From positions 1 through 64,000 of the forward strand of contig JABSQZ010000014.1 of the NCBI GenBank assembly GCA_013215505.1: DNA of 64,000 nucleotides, in the 5' to 3' direction. This document shows positions 38,629 to 51,240 of this stretch, one piece after another (the stretch's first letter is position 1; each line of letters opens with the position of its first letter). This DNA comes from Oceanospirillaceae bacterium (GTDB lineage: Bacteria > Pseudomonadota > Gammaproteobacteria > Pseudomonadales > Balneatricaceae). The notes beneath the pieces are model-generated. The model made no database searches. It saw only the letters and a program-made list of their open reading frames with translations, and was not told the DNA's origin. Position numbers and translations under genes: made by a program.

Positions 38629-41600
38629 TTAACCCAGCCAGACGCGCGCATTGCGGAACAGGCGCATCCAGGCACCATCTTCTTGCCACTCATCTGGTGC
38701 CCAGGAATTCTGTACCGCTCTATAGACGCGCTCCGGGTGCGGCATCATAATAGTTACCCTTCCGTCTATCGAAGTCATCCCGGCTATCCCCAGAGGCGAT
38801 CCATTTGGATTTTGTGGATAGTGCTCAGTCACTTGGCCAAAGTTATCAACATAGCGCAATGCCACACTGCCAGAGTGAGTGACTGTTTGTAAATGCTCTT
38901 GCGAGCTAAACTGCGCCAGACCCTCACCGTGAGCAATAGCAATAGGCATTCTTGAGCCCTGCATACCCTGCAAGAAAACTGAGGCGGACTGCTGCACTTC
39001 TGCCATGGCTACCCGGCCTTCAAATTGCTCTGACTTGTTGCGCACAAATTTTGGCCAGTGGCCAGATCCAGGTACTATTTGCTGCAAATTTGAAATCATC
39101 TGACATCCATTACAAACACCCAGCGCCAAGGTATCTGTGCGCTCAAAATAGGCGGCAAACTCATCTCTTGCAACATTGTTGAACAAGATAGATTTGGCCC
39201 AACCTTCACCCGCTCCTAATACGTCTCCGTAAGAGAAGCCACCGCAGGCCACCAGCGCCTTAAAGTCAGCCAGGGATACTCGCTGCGCCAATATGTCACT
39301 CATGTGCACATCGACACTGTCAAAACCGGCCCGATCAAAAGCAGCCGCCATTTCAATCTGTCCGTTGACTCCCTGCTCACGTAATACCGCAATCTTAGGT
39401 CGCACCCCGGTCGCAATGTAAGGGGCGGCGATATCCTGATTGATATCAAATGTCAGAAGCGGAGACAAACCTGGATCTTCCGGGTTGGCAATTAAGCTGT
39501 TCTCCTGTTCTGCACACTCTGAATTATCGCGAATTTTTTGTATTTGATAAGAAGTTTCTGACCAAACTTTTTGTAAGGCGATTCGTTTTTTACTGTAGAT
39601 TTCATCTTCATCAAAGTGAATACGCAGCTCATCATCCCAGTTCGGCGAGCCGATAACAGTGGCGATTCCACCCAGTCCCGCTGCCGTTAACTCAGTCAAC
39701 ACTTCGACAGTTTTGTCCCTGGCTACTTGAATCACAGCACCCAGCTCTTCATTGAACAGCGCCGCCAGACAATCACTGCGTTGCTCTGCCAACATGTCCA
39801 GATTGATATCCACTCCGACGTGACCGGCAAAGCACATTTCTGCAACCGTCGCCAACAAACCGCCATCCGACCTGTCGTGATAGGCGATAATTAACCCCTG
39901 CTGGTTCAACCCTTGAATTGCTGCAAAGAAAGTTCTCAGTAAATCCGCATTATCCACATCCGGCACTTCCTGACCTACTGCCTGATACACTTGAGCCAGA
40001 GCTGACAAACCCAGGCGATTTCTACCTTCACCAAGGTCTAATAAAATCAGGTCTGTGTCCCCCAAATCAGTGCGTAACTGTGGCGTCAAAGACTTTCTGA
40101 CATCGGTCACTGGGGCAAAACCAGATATAACCACTGACATAGGTGAAGTGACACTCTTGTCCTCTCCCTGCTCGCGCCAGGCGGTACGCATCGACATAGA
40201 ATCCTTACCGACGGGTATAGTAATCCCCAGTGCCGGACACAGCTCCATGCCCACCGCTTTTACCGTGTCATAAAGTTTCTCGTCTTCACCCGCATGCCCG
40301 GCTGCTACCATCCAATTGGCAGACAACTTAATATCGCTGATATGATCTATTGCGGCAGCTGCCATGTTGGTCAGTGTTTCACCTATAGCGATCCTGCCCG
40401 ATGCAGCGGCGTTAACAAGGGCCAGCGGGGTTCTCTCACCCATTGCCATAGCTTCACCGCGACAACCCTGGTAAGAGGCGCTAGTGACCGCACAGTCGGC
40501 TACGGGAACTTGCCAGGGGCCGACCATCTGGTCTCTGACAACCTGACCGGTAATGGTTCTGTCACCAATAGTGATTAAAAATGACTTAGAGGCGACCGCA
40601 GGCAAGTTAAGCACCCGCTCAACCGCCTCATCCATTTCGATAGCACTCGTATCGAAGGCATCTACTGCATAGGTGGTACGCTGCACACTGCGATGCATCT
40701 TAGGCGGCTTGCCAAAGAGCACCTCCATCGGCAGATCTACAGGTTTGTTTTCGAAATGCTGATCCCCCAATGTTAAATGGTGATCTGCTGTCGCCTCACC
40801 CACTACCGAGAATGGGCAGCGCTCTCTGCTACACAATTCGGTAAACAGCGCCATATGCTCTGGCTGCACCGCTAATACATAGCGTTCCTGAGATTCATTG
40901 CTCCAAACCCCCAACGGGGACATTCCCGGCTCATCATTGTTAATATCGCGCAATTCGAAGTCACCACCGCAACCACCGTCCTTGACTAATTCGGGAAAGG
41001 CGTTGGAGAGGCCACCGGCACCCACATCGTGAATAAACGCGATCGGGTTGTCTTCACCCATCTGCCAACATCTATCTATCACTTCCTGACAGCGTCGCTC
41101 CATCTCTGGGTTGCCACGCTGCACTGAGGCGAAATCCAAACTCTCCGCGGAACTGCCTGAAGCCATGGAAGAGGCAGCACCACCGCCTAGACCAATTAGC
41201 ATCGCCGGACCACCGAGGCAAATAAGCTTTGCACCCACTTCAATCTGACCTTTGTCGACATGATCTGCGCGTATGTTACCCATACCACCGGCAATCATTA
41301 TCGGTTTATGGTAGCCACGCATCTCCAATCCAGCAGCGCCATTGACACTCTGCTCAAAAGTACGGAAATAGCCCGTCAGCGCCGGCCGTCCAAATTCATT
41401 GTTAAAGGCAGCGCCACCGACAGGCCCTTCGATCATAATATCCAGGGCCGAGACGATGCGTGACGGCTTGCCATATTGAGACTCCCACGGCTGTACAAAG
41501 CCGGGAATATTTAAGTCTGAAACACTGTAACCGGTTAATCCAGCTTTGGGCTTACCACCACGCCCGGTGGCGCCCTCATCGCGAATTTCACCACCGGATC

Positions 41601-42531
41601 CTGTGGCCGCCCCGGAAAATGGCGCAATTGCAGTGGGATGATTATGCGTTTCAACTTTGATTAAAATCTGAATAGCTTCATCGTTATAGCTATATTTATG
41701 ACCGCTCTGCGAGGGATAAAAACGCGCTGCATCACTACCGACAATCACAGCAGCGTTATCCGTGTAGGCGGACAAGACGTTCTCCCCACCGACCTCATTG
41801 GTATTGCGAATCATCGAAAATAATGATTTCTGCTGTGCTTCGCCATCGATATCCCATGAGGCATTAAAAATCTTGTGGCGACAGTGCTCCGAGTTTGCCT
41901 GGGCAAACATCATTAGCTCCACATCGGAAGGGTTACGATCTAAACCGAGAAAGCCTTCGACCAGATAGTCAATTTCGTCGTCCGCCAGCGCCAGCCCCAA
42001 ATCGGTATTAGCTTCGACCAGCGCCGCCCTGCCACGACCTAAAAGATCAATTCTGAGCATCGCTGCAGGCTCTGCCTGAGAAAATAGCTGCTGGGCTAAT
42101 TCGACCTCAGCAAACACTTGTTCAACCATTCTATCGTGGACTAATTGCTCGATTTTGAACATCTGCTCTGTGCTTAATTCAGTCGTTGAATGCAGGTAGA
42201 ATGCGGTGCCTCGCTCTAGACGAGCAACCTGACTTAAACCACAATTTTTAGCTATATCTGTCGCTTTACTCGACCAGGGAGAAATAGTGCCAACCCGAGG
42301 TGTGACAAACAACATTTGACCCACAGGATCTTCTTTTGCTACATTCGGTCCGTACTGCAGTATAGTTTCCAGCTTTACAAGGTCTGTATCGCACAGCGCA
42401 TCATGTAACTGTACCAGGTGAATAAACTCAGCATAGATTCCGCTAACAGCGGGAACTTGCTGTTGCAAAGTGGCTAATAGCTTTTGTTGACGAAAGTTGG
42501 AAAGGGCGGGGGCACCACGCAAAATAAGCAT
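38629..42531 (-). CDS. purL: Phosphoribosylformylglycinamidine synthase PurL
   Basis: Large single-chain FGAR amidotransferase of purine synthesis. I chose the ATG at 42531 (1300 residues, [14 protein letters not shown]), matching the E. coli start; further in-frame starts up to 42603 add a non-homologous leader. The N-terminal PurS-like part is followed by two AIR synthetase-like halves with [14 protein letters not shown] and GGGAASSM. The C-terminal glutaminase shows [25 protein letters not shown] and MMPHPERV. It is a single gene with its own terminator. Confidence 0.97.
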   Translation of the reverse strand: MLILRGAPALSNFRQQKLLATLQQQVPAVSGIYAEFIHLVQLHDALCDTDLVKLETILQYGPNVAKEDPVGQMLFVTPRVGTISPWSSKATDIAKNCGLSQVARLERGTAFYLHSTTELSTEQMFKIEQLVHDRMVEQVFAEVELAQQLFSQAEPAAMLRIDLLGRGRAALVEANTDLGLALADDEIDYLVEGFLGLDRNPSDVELMMFAQANSEHCRHKIFNASWDIDGEAQQKSLFSMIRNTNEVGGENVLSAYTDNAAVIVGSDAARFYPSQSGHKYSYNDEAIQILIKVETHNHPTAIAPFSGAATGSGGEIRDEGATGRGGKPKAGLTGYSVSDLNIPGFVQPWESQYGKPSRIVSALDIMIEGPVGGAAFNNEFGRPALTGYFRTFEQSVNGAAGLEMRGYHKPIMIAGGMGNIRADHVDKGQIEVGAKLICLGGPAMLIGLGGGAASSMASGSSAESLDFASVQRGNPEMERRCQEVIDRCWQMGEDNPIAFIHDVGAGGLSNAFPELVKDGGCGGDFELRDINNDEPGMSPLGVWSNESQERYVLAVQPEHMALFTELCSRERCPFSVVGEATADHHLTLGDQHFENKPVDLPMEVLFGKPPKMHRSVQRTTYAVDAFDTSAIEMDEAVERVLNLPAVASKSFLITIGDRTITGQVVRDQMVGPWQVPVADCAVTSASYQGCRGEAMAMGERTPLALVNAAASGRIAIGETLTNMAAAAIDHISDIKLSANWMVAAGHAGEDEKLYDTVKAVGMELCPALGITIPVGKDSMSMRTAWREQGEDKSVTSPMSVVISGFAPVTDVRKSLTPQLRTDLGDTDLILLDLGEGRNRLGLSALAQVYQAVGQEVPDVDNADLLRTFFAAIQGLNQQGLIIAYHDRSDGGLLATVAEMCFAGHVGVDINLDMLAEQRSDCLAALFNEELGAVIQVARDKTVEVLTELTAAGLGGIATVIGSPNWDDELRIHFDEDEIYSKKRIALQKVWSETSYQIQKIRDNSECAEQENSLIANPEDPGLSPLLTFDINQDIAAPYIATGVRPKIAVLREQGVNGQIEMAAAFDRAGFDSVDVHMSDILAQRVSLADFKALVACGGFSYGDVLGAGEGWAKSILFNNVARDEFAAYFERTDTLALGVCNGCQMISNLQQIVPGSGHWPKFVRNKSEQFEGRVAMAEVQQSASVFLQGMQGSRMPIAIAHGEGLAQFSSQEHLQTVTHSGSVALRYVDNFGQVTEHYPQNPNGSPLGIAGMTSIDGRVTIMMPHPERVYRAVQNSWAPDEWQEDGAWMRLFRNARVWLG

Positions 42532-42626
42532 TTTCAGATTGAACCTCATGGGCAAAACAAAGAGCGAAATTTTCGCCCCGTATTTTACCTTAGTAGCAAC
42601 CATTAGAGTACTAGAAAAACTTGATT

Positions 42627-44117
42627 ATGAGTCGAAAAATACGTTCATTTTACTTTTTTGCATTTTTACTGAGTATTTCTCTAGTGGGATACCTGGTGTT
42701 TAAAATTCAAACAACCAAGACCAGCCAGCTCAGCTCAATTGTCAGTGCCAATCTACTTAAAGTGAGCACTACCAATTCAGCGGATACCTATTACCTGGAA
42801 AAGAGTACAGCGGTTGGTTTTGAATACGAGCTGGCCAACGCCTTCGCCAGTCATTTAGGGGTGCAAATTGAATTCTCTGTGCGGCAAAACCTCGCAGAAC
42901 TGTCCACTGACCTGCATAATCGCGACAGCCATATCAGCATCCCCGGCCGCGCCACCGTCACTCACAACTTGCCTGAGCATCGGCGCAGCATCGCCTATAC
43001 TACACAGCAATCAGTAGTGGTCTACAGAGTCACTCGAGGTATCAAAGCCCCGAAACAACTGACTGATATTATCGGTCGCAACTTATTGGTGGCGACTGAC
43101 TCACTACAGAGCGAGCAGCTGGAAAAAGAGAAACTGACTCACCCACAACTTAGCTGGTCCCTTGCACAAGGGCAGACAACTTATGAGATACTGCAAAAAA
43201 TACAAGATAAAGATTTTGACATCGCGGTCATTAGCGCCGTTGAATTCCAATCTATCGGCCCGTACTTTCCCGGGCTTAAAGCGGCATTTGAGCTACATAA
43301 AGCGCAGGGCATTCACTGGCTGACAGCCGACAAAGCAGACCGCTCACTGCTCGATGCGCTGGATAACTTCTTCTCTAGCAATCAAAGCATAGAGCTAATC
43401 AAAGCCCTGGAGCAGAAATATTACCAAAACAGCAACCCCCTTAACTTATTTGACACTTTAACCTTTAAAAGGGACTTCCAGCAGCGACTGCCCAAACTGC
43501 GGCAATTTTTTATGCAGGCCGCCCAGCAAACCGACATTGACTGGCTACTACTGGCCGCGATTGCCTATCAGGAGTCCCACTGGGACGAAAAAGCGGTGTC
43601 TCCCACGGGGGTTAAAGGCATTATGATGCTGACCAAGGCCGCCGCTAAAGAGGTTAATGTGACAGACCGAAGAGATCCGCAGCAGAGCATTATCGGTGGC
43701 GCTCAATACCTAAACATAGTCAAAGATAAAATTCCTGCACGGATTCTGGATCCCGACCGAACTTTTTTAGCCCTGGCAGGTTACAACACCGGATTTGGCC
43801 ACCTGGAAGATGCTAGAATCCTGGCGAAACGCGCCGGATTAAATCCCGATTTATGGGAGGATGTTAATAAGACTTTGCCGCTGCTAACCAAAGAAAAATA
43901 TTTCACCACAGTTAAACACGGCTATGCAAGAGGTTATGAACCGGTTAATTATGTAAAAAATATTAAACGCTATTTGCAGATTCTAAAGTGGGAAATTCAA
44001 CAACAGCAGCTGAAAATAGAAAGTAGCGATAAGCACAACAACGCTAACCCACTACTCGAAGAAAACAAAGCAACTGAAGCTGAGAGCCTTAGCGACACAC
44101 CACCTTCTACTTTATAG
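42627..44117 (+). CDS. mltF: Membrane-bound lytic murein transglycosylase F
   Basis: Cleaves peptidoglycan glycan strands to 1,6-anhydro products. The 496-residue protein starts at the ATG 42627 with a signal anchor (about 8-27). An SBP_bac_3 regulatory domain follows (about 45-275). The C-terminal SLT domain has the catalytic Glu in AYQESHWD and the SPTGVKGIMMLT and ALAGYNTGFGH motifs. The C-terminal tail is hydrophilic and low in complexity. Divergent from purL and convergent with tadA, as in many gammaproteobacteria. Confidence 0.94.
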   Translation: MSRKIRSFYFFAFLLSISLVGYLVFKIQTTKTSQLSSIVSANLLKVSTTNSADTYYLEKSTAVGFEYELANAFASHLGVQIEFSVRQNLAELSTDLHNRDSHISIPGRATVTHNLPEHRRSIAYTTQQSVVVYRVTRGIKAPKQLTDIIGRNLLVATDSLQSEQLEKEKLTHPQLSWSLAQGQTTYEILQKIQDKDFDIAVISAVEFQSIGPYFPGLKAAFELHKAQGIHWLTADKADRSLLDALDNFFSSNQSIELIKALEQKYYQNSNPLNLFDTLTFKRDFQQRLPKLRQFFMQAAQQTDIDWLLLAAIAYQESHWDEKAVSPTGVKGIMMLTKAAAKEVNVTDRRDPQQSIIGGAQYLNIVKDKIPARILDPDRTFLALAGYNTGFGHLEDARILAKRAGLNPDLWEDVNKTLPLLTKEKYFTTVKHGYARGYEPVNYVKNIKRYLQILKWEIQQQQLKIESSDKHNNANPLLEENKATEAESLSDTPPSTL

Positions 44118-44147
44118 CCAGAGGATTGATTACACAGAGTGCGACGC

Positions 44148-44636
44148 TTACAGCGCTTTTTTCTTCAGTGCTTTTTTCTCTTTGCGCCTGCGGGCAAAGA
44201 ATTCAGAAATGATTGCACCGCACTGCTGAGCCTTTATACCGGCACACACTTGTACTTTATGGTTCATACAATCCTGGTCAAATAGCTGTAAGTTGCTTTC
44301 GAGTGCACCAGATTTTGCTTCGTGAGCGCCAAAATATACCTTTTTAATACGGCTGTGAATAATCGCCCCTGCACACATTGCGCAGGGCTCGAGGGTCACA
44401 TACAAATCGGCATCAACCAAACGATAGTTTTGCAATTTTTGTGCCGCCTGACGCAATGCCTGTATTTCGGCGTGAGCCGTAGGGTCGTTGCTGCAAATAG
44501 GGCTATTGCTACCGCTGCCGATAATCTTGCCCTCAAGCACTACCACCGCACCTACCGGTACTTCGTTGCGCTCAGCACTGGCACTGGCAAGCACCAGCGC
44601 CTGTTCCATCCAATATTCTGGCGAGTGAGAGCCCAT
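44148..44636 (-). CDS. tadA: tRNA-specific adenosine deaminase TadA
   Basis: Converts A34 to inosine in tRNA-Arg(ACG). The 162 residues show the zinc deaminase motifs HAEIQAL and PCAMCAGAI. A Lys-rich C-terminus ends the protein. It lies 25 bases after guaA and is probably in the guaB-guaA-tadA unit. Confidence 0.95.
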   Translation of the reverse strand: MGSHSPEYWMEQALVLASASAERNEVPVGAVVVLEGKIIGSGSNSPICSNDPTAHAEIQALRQAAQKLQNYRLVDADLYVTLEPCAMCAGAIIHSRIKKVYFGAHEAKSGALESNLQLFDQDCMNHKVQVCAGIKAQQCGAIISEFFARRRKEKKALKKKAL

Positions 44637-44661
44637 CAGCTGACAGCTTGCAAAAAACTAC

Positions 44662-46242
44662 TTATTCCCACTCAATAGTGGCCGGCGGCTTACTTGAAAC
44701 ATCGTAAGTCACTCGTGATATTTTCGCTATCTCGTTGATAATTCTACCTGAAACCGTCTCCAACAGTTCGTATGGCAAGTGCGCCCAACGAGCGGTCATG
44801 AAATCGACAGTTTCTACAGCACGTAGCGCAATAACGTACTCATAACGTCTGGCATCACCCACCACTCCGACAGATTTTACCGGTAAAAATACCGCAAACG
44901 CCTGGCTGGTTTTCTGGTACCAACCTGAACGATGCAACTCTTCCATGAAAATGGCGTCCGCTTCACGCAAAATCTCAGCGTATTCTGGTTTAACTTCACC
45001 TAAAATTCGCACACCCAGACCAGGCCCCGGGAAGGGATGGCGATAGACCATCGTTTCCGGAAGACCGAGTTCAAGTCCCAACTTGCGCACTTCATCTTTA
45101 AACAATTCGCGCAGCGGCTCAACTAATTCAAATGCCATATCGTCAGGCAAACCACCTACATTGTGATGGGACTTAATCACATGTGCCTTACCTGTTTTAG
45201 CGGCTGCAGATTCAATAACATCCGGGTAAATTGTCCCCTGTGCCAAGAAATCCACATCTTTAAGTTTCAGCGCCTCCTGGTCAAATACTTGAATAAAAGT
45301 ATTACCTATCACTTTGCGCTTTTCTTCGGGATCGCTGACACCGACTAATCGACCTAAAAACAATTCGCGAGCATCGGCGCGAATCACCTTCACCCCCATA
45401 TTCTCAGCGAACATTTTCATCACCTGATCGCCTTCCTGCTTGCGTAACAGGCCATTATCGACAAACACACAGGTCAGTTGATCTCCGATCGCCTTGTGTA
45501 ACAAAGCTGCAACTACCGAGGAATCAACACCGCCAGAAAGCCCTAACAGCACTTTCTTGCCGCCAACTTGTTTACGAACTCTCTCTATCTGGTCGTTGAC
45601 TATATTCGCTGAAGTCCAAAGCGATTCTGTCTGACAAATATCCTGGATAAAGCGCTGTAAAATGGCCCCACCTTGCTTAGTGTGAGTCACTTCAGGGTGG
45701 AACTGCACTCCGTAATAATTCTTCACCGGATCGCACATTGCCGCAATAGGTGCCGATTCAGTAGAAGCTATAATGCTAAACCCCTCTGGCAATTCAACCA
45801 CTTTATCGCCGTGACTCATCCACACATCTAACAGCGATGCTCCGGTATTGGTCAACTGATCTTCCAGCCCTTCAAATAAACGACTGCTGCTCTGCTCCAA
45901 ACGTACTTTTGCATAGCCAAACTCACGCTGCGAAGAAGTTTCAACCCGCCCCCCTAACTGAGTGGCCATGGTTTGCATGCCGTAGCAGATACCTAATATC
46001 GGCAACTTAGAATCAAAGACTATTTGCGCAGCTGCGGGTGACTCTCCCTCCGTCACCGACTCCGGCCCACCCGCCAAAATAAATCCTTTTGGGTTAAACT
46101 CTTTTATGTCTGCCTCAGGGCAATCCCAGGGGAAAATTTCACAGTAGACGCCAATTTCTCGCACCCGACGTGCAATTAACTGAGTGTATTGGGATCCAAA
46201 ATCTAAAATTAAAATTCTCTGGGAATGTATATCTGCGCTCAT
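44662..46242 (-). CDS. guaA: GMP synthase (glutamine-hydrolysing)
   Basis: Amination of XMP to GMP. The 526 residues consist of a GATase domain with LGICYGMQT (nucleophile Cys) and [13 protein letters not shown]-loop ATPase domain starting at LSGGVDSSV and a dimerisation domain with GLGVRILGE follow. The start has GGAG at a good distance. A terminator-like hairpin sits in the 89-base gap to guaB. Confidence 0.97.
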   Translation of the reverse strand: MSADIHSQRILILDFGSQYTQLIARRVREIGVYCEIFPWDCPEADIKEFNPKGFILAGGPESVTEGESPAAAQIVFDSKLPILGICYGMQTMATQLGGRVETSSQREFGYAKVRLEQSSSRLFEGLEDQLTNTGASLLDVWMSHGDKVVELPEGFSIIASTESAPIAAMCDPVKNYYGVQFHPEVTHTKQGGAILQRFIQDICQTESLWTSANIVNDQIERVRKQVGGKKVLLGLSGGVDSSVVAALLHKAIGDQLTCVFVDNGLLRKQEGDQVMKMFAENMGVKVIRADARELFLGRLVGVSDPEEKRKVIGNTFIQVFDQEALKLKDVDFLAQGTIYPDVIESAAAKTGKAHVIKSHHNVGGLPDDMAFELVEPLRELFKDEVRKLGLELGLPETMVYRHPFPGPGLGVRILGEVKPEYAEILREADAIFMEELHRSGWYQKTSQAFAVFLPVKSVGVVGDARRYEYVIALRAVETVDFMTARWAHLPYELLETVSGRIINEIAKISRVTYDVSSKPPATIEWE

Positions 46243-46278
46243 ATCTTTAACTCCATCGTCGGCTAATTAGCTTGTGCC

Positions 46279-46312
46279 AAAAAAAAAAGCGGGGCACTTA
46301 ACAGCACCCCAC
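46279..46312 (-). terminator. Terminator-like hairpin between guaB and guaA
   Basis: Minus strand GTGGGGTGC and GTGCCCCGC arms (with G-T pairs) around a 6-base loop, followed by ten T residues. Confidence 0.75.
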
Positions 46313-46331
46313 CCTTGACGAATTACTATTT

Positions 46332-47876
<1,545 letters not shown>

Positions 47877-47957
47877 TCGCAATATACGATTGCAGACAAT
47901 ATTTTCATAAGCTAAATTTCTATTAACCAATGCTACACTATAGTTTAATATAAACTG

Positions 47958-49364
47958 ATGAATACATTTAACAAGATGCGATCCGCACCCCAAAGCAGGC
48001 CCGGCTACAACAGAAACATTGCAGCTAACACAAGTTCTATATCGGTCACTGAACTCAACCGCCAAGTCAAATCGATGCTGGAGAACTCATTTCTCAGTAT
48101 TCGGGTACAGGGAGAGCTATCCAATTTCTCCAAACCGAGCTCAGGCCACTGGTACTTCACGCTTAAAGATGCCAGGGCACAGATCCGCTGTGCGATGTTC
48201 AAAGGCAGCAATCGCCATGTAGACTCTCTCCCCAAAGAGGGTGATGAAATTATAGTTCAAGCTAAAGTTAGCTTGTATGAGGGCCGTGGTGACTACCAAC
48301 TTATTTGTCAAACAATGCAGCAAGCCGGCTCCGGACGACTGCAACTTGCCTTCGAGCAATTAAAAGCCAAACTATTAAAAGAGGGACTGTTTGACAGCGC
48401 CAATAAACAAGCAACACCAAAACTAGCCAAGCATTTAGGGGTCATTACCTCGCCCAGTGGCGCAGCCATCCACGATGTATTAAGCGTACTAAAGAGGCGC
48501 TTTCCAGCCCTGCCCGTGACAATTTATCCCAGCCCGGTACAAGGTTCGGAAGCGGCCAGGGGCCTGATCAAAGCTATCGCTCTGGCCGAGCAACAACAAC
48601 TTTGCGATGTCTTGATTCTTACCCGAGGTGGCGGCTCTCTTGAAGATTTATGGCCTTTCAATGAAGAACCCCTGGCCAGGGCAATCTTTGCCTGCAGCAT
48701 CCCCATCATCAGCGCAGTAGGTCATGAGGTAGATTTCTCTATCTCCGACTTAGTCGCAGACTTCAGAGCTGCCACACCCTCGGCCGCCGCCGAGTTAATC
48801 AGCCCGGATCAAGACGGCCTGCGAATCCAGATAGATCAACTGCAACAGCGACTCTTAAACCAAGTCCGCAATCAACTACAGGGACATAGGAAAACCTGCC
48901 AGGGCCTGGCAGCGAGAATGAGATCCCCACAACAGAGGCTCGAATTGCAAAATTTGCAATTGCTAGCGCTGAAAAACAGACTATTAAAACCCACTAACAA
49001 TACCCTGAATAGCTACCAGCAAACTATCGCCTTGCTCGGGCAGAGAATCAACAACCAGAACCCCCAACTGTTGATAGAACAGAAGAACTCTCACTTAAGT
49101 CACTTAAAACAGCGCATAGCACAACTGATCGAACAAGCTAACCGCGACCGGCGTCTGGCGCTTAATGGCACAGCAGCCATGCTCCATAGCGTCAGCCCGC
49201 TCTCAACCTTAGAGAGGGGCTATAGCATCGCACAGAACGCCAGCGCTGAAATAATCACTGACTCGAAACAACTGCAGATAGGACAACAGATAACCACTAA
49301 GCTACACAGCGGCGAGTTCAGCAGTACCGTCTGCGCAATTAAACCACCCGTAAACAAAAATTAA
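47958..49364 (+). CDS. xseA: Exodeoxyribonuclease VII large subunit
   Basis: Single-strand DNA exonuclease subunit. The 468 residues have the OB-fold domain (about 28-130) with VQGELSNFSKPSSGHWYFTLKD, the catalytic domain with GVITSPSGAAIHDVL, and GGGSLEDLWPFN. A long coiled coil (about 270-400) leads to the C-terminal RGYSIAQN motif. The gene is divergent from guaB, a typical position. The small subunit XseB is not in the window. Confidence 0.95.
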   Translation: MNTFNKMRSAPQSRPGYNRNIAANTSSISVTELNRQVKSMLENSFLSIRVQGELSNFSKPSSGHWYFTLKDARAQIRCAMFKGSNRHVDSLPKEGDEIIVQAKVSLYEGRGDYQLICQTMQQAGSGRLQLAFEQLKAKLLKEGLFDSANKQATPKLAKHLGVITSPSGAAIHDVLSVLKRRFPALPVTIYPSPVQGSEAARGLIKAIALAEQQQLCDVLILTRGGGSLEDLWPFNEEPLARAIFACSIPIISAVGHEVDFSISDLVADFRAATPSAAAELISPDQDGLRIQIDQLQQRLLNQVRNQLQGHRKTCQGLAARMRSPQQRLELQNLQLLALKNRLLKPTNNTLNSYQQTIALLGQRINNQNPQLLIEQKNSHLSHLKQRIAQLIEQANRDRRLALNGTAAMLHSVSPLSTLERGYSIAQNASAEIITDSKQLQIGQQITTKLHSGEFSSTVCAIKPPVNKN

Positions 49365-49582
49365 TTAGCAATCGCTTATCAGCCGGCTGTGGAGCAGACC
49401 AACAACCCAACCACGCCGCCTGCTAAAGCAAAGGGCTTTTTGCGACCCGCTAACCGCAACAAGAATACTGAAGAGCCGCCCAAAATAAACGGCCAACTCA
49501 CTCAACAGGGCAACCATGCTAGAGCCTTTTCTCATTCTGTGGTAGCCTTCGATTTTAATTCACAAAATAGATGCGATAACCA

Positions 49583-50209
49583 ATGTCTGATATAAAAATT
49601 GAAAGTATGGAACAATGTGCAAGTTACGGGATCGGCCGTCAAATGGGCGACCAGCTGGCGCAGAATGGCTTTGACGGGATTGACTTTAATGTGCTGGCCC
49701 TTGGCATTGAAGATTCATATACAGGCCAAGAACTGCGTATTCCCGTAGAAGAAATTCAAAGTGCTTTCACCAAGCTCAACGAGATCATGAAAAAAGCACA
49801 AGCAGAGCAGGAAAAATCAGCCAGCGCTGAAGGCACTGCATATCTAGAGAAAAATGCTCAGCTAGAAGGTGTAGTTAGCTTAGAGTCAGGCCTGCAGTAC
49901 CAAATCCTTGAACAAGGTGATGCCGCCGCTGAAAAAGCCACTAAAGAATCCACAGTACGCTGCCACTATCACGGCACTTTCATTGACGGCAAGACTTTTG
50001 ACAGTTCTTATGATCGCGGCCAGCCCGCTGAATTCCCTGTCAGCGGCGTCATCGCCGGCTGGACTGAAGCACTGCAACTAATGAACATCGGCGCCAAGTG
50101 GAAGCTATTTATTCCCTACAACTTAGCTTACGGCACTAACGGTTCACCTGGCTCGATCCCAGGCTGCGCCACGCTAGTGTTCGATGTTGAACTATTAGCT
50201 ATAGTATAA
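49583..50209 (+). CDS. FKBP-type peptidyl-prolyl isomerase (FklB/FKBP22-like)
   Basis: Proline isomerase that assists folding. The 208 residues have an N-terminal FKBP_N helical dimerisation domain (about 10-100, with ASYGIGRQMGDQL and NVLALGIEDSYTG). A C-terminal FKBP domain shows VRCHYHGTFIDGKTFDSSYDRG, VIAGWTEALQLM and the YGTNGSPGSIPG loop. No signal peptide is seen, so it is probably cytoplasmic. The YGTNG loop replaces the usual YGERG. Confidence 0.92.
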   Translation: MSDIKIESMEQCASYGIGRQMGDQLAQNGFDGIDFNVLALGIEDSYTGQELRIPVEEIQSAFTKLNEIMKKAQAEQEKSASAEGTAYLEKNAQLEGVVSLESGLQYQILEQGDAAAEKATKESTVRCHYHGTFIDGKTFDSSYDRGQPAEFPVSGVIAGWTEALQLMNIGAKWKLFIPYNLAYGTNGSPGSIPGCATLVFDVELLAIV

Positions 50210-50223
50210 GTTAGAAGATATTA

Positions 50224-50988
50224 ATGAAGCTACATTATCAAATAAGCGGCGACGGACCTCCGCTTATTATTTTACACGGTCTGTTCGGCACCCTGGAAAA
50301 CTGGGGCTCACAAGTATCTGCACTGAGCCAGTGTTTCACGGTGGTTAGCATAGATCTGCGCAATCATGGCCGCAGCCCGCATGCAGACGCAATGGACTAC
50401 CCTCTGATGGCCGCTGATGTGATTGAATTAATGAATCAATTAGCCTATCCCAGTGTCGCCATTATCGGCCATTCGATGGGCGGTAAAGTCGCTATGCAAA
50501 TCGCTTTAAACTACCCACAGAGAGTGGCGCGACTTGTGGTTGTGGACATTGCTCCCGTTATTTACTCTGCTCACCATGAAGATATTTTCAACGGTTTATT
50601 TAACATCGAACTGGCGTCACTTAGCTCCAGAACCGCAGCTGACAACCAACTTAAGCCCTACGCAGCAGACCCGGGAATTAGAGCTTTTTTATTAAAAAAT
50701 TTGTATCGCAAGCAAGACAAGAGCTTCGGTTGGCGTTTTAACTTGCCGATTTTGCGTCAGGCATACAAAAATCTGAGCCTCGCACCGACCGGCCCCCCCT
50801 TTGCGGGTGATACTTTGTTTATCAAGGGAAAGAATTCTGAGTATATTTTACCGCGACACCAAGTAGCGATCACCGCCCTGTTCAGCAAGGCGACATTTAA
50901 GATGATAGAAGGTGCTGGCCACTGGCCACATGCAGAAAAACCGAAAATTTTCAGCTCAATAATCATCAAATATTTAGCCCATCAATAA
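50224..50988 (+). CDS. Alpha/beta-hydrolase, YbfF-like esterase
   Basis: The 254-residue protein shows the alpha/beta-hydrolase fold: oxyanion motif HGLFGTLENWG, IDLRNHGRSPH, nucleophile serine in GHSMGGK, and catalytic His in GAGHWPHAEKP. The closest match in memory is E. coli YbfF, an esterase acting on short acyl-CoA and palmitoyl-CoA in vitro. It follows the FKBP gene by 14 bases, so the two are probably co-transcribed. Confidence 0.85.
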   Translation: MKLHYQISGDGPPLIILHGLFGTLENWGSQVSALSQCFTVVSIDLRNHGRSPHADAMDYPLMAADVIELMNQLAYPSVAIIGHSMGGKVAMQIALNYPQRVARLVVVDIAPVIYSAHHEDIFNGLFNIELASLSSRTAADNQLKPYAADPGIRAFLLKNLYRKQDKSFGWRFNLPILRQAYKNLSLAPTGPPFAGDTLFIKGKNSEYILPRHQVAITALFSKATFKMIEGAGHWPHAEKPKIFSSIIIKYLAHQ

Positions 50989-50992
50989 GCGG

Positions 50993-51184
50993 ATGAAGAT
51001 GCCAAATAATTTCTTAATCACTAAAATTTTCCCCATCCTGGCTATACTCGCCATCTATGGGCTGGGCACTTTTGAACTGCCGGGCATGGTATTTCTACCT
51101 ATTGGCTTAAGCATTGCTATCTTGGTTTTTTACATCACTCGAAAGTACGGAAACCCAAAAGAAGACAAAAAAGACAAAAAATAG
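50993..51184 (+). CDS. Small two-helix membrane protein, unknown function
   Basis: Sixty-three residues with two hydrophobic segments (about 8-26 and 29-48) and a Lys/Asp-rich cytoplasmic tail. It starts 5 bases after the YbfF-like gene, which suggests translational coupling. I do not recognise the family. Confidence 0.65.
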   Translation: MKMPNNFLITKIFPILAILAIYGLGTFELPGMVFLPIGLSIAILVFYITRKYGNPKEDKKDKK

Positions 51185-51240
51185 TTATATTACAGCAAGT
51201 TACTTAACAGTCGTTAAGTATATAAATGACGGCAGATGGA

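Noticed and set aside
49389-49595. Possible small gene of 68 codons between xseA and the FKBP gene
   Set aside because: It needs a GTG start without a ribosome site, is low in complexity and overlaps the FKBP start; it looks like leader DNA.
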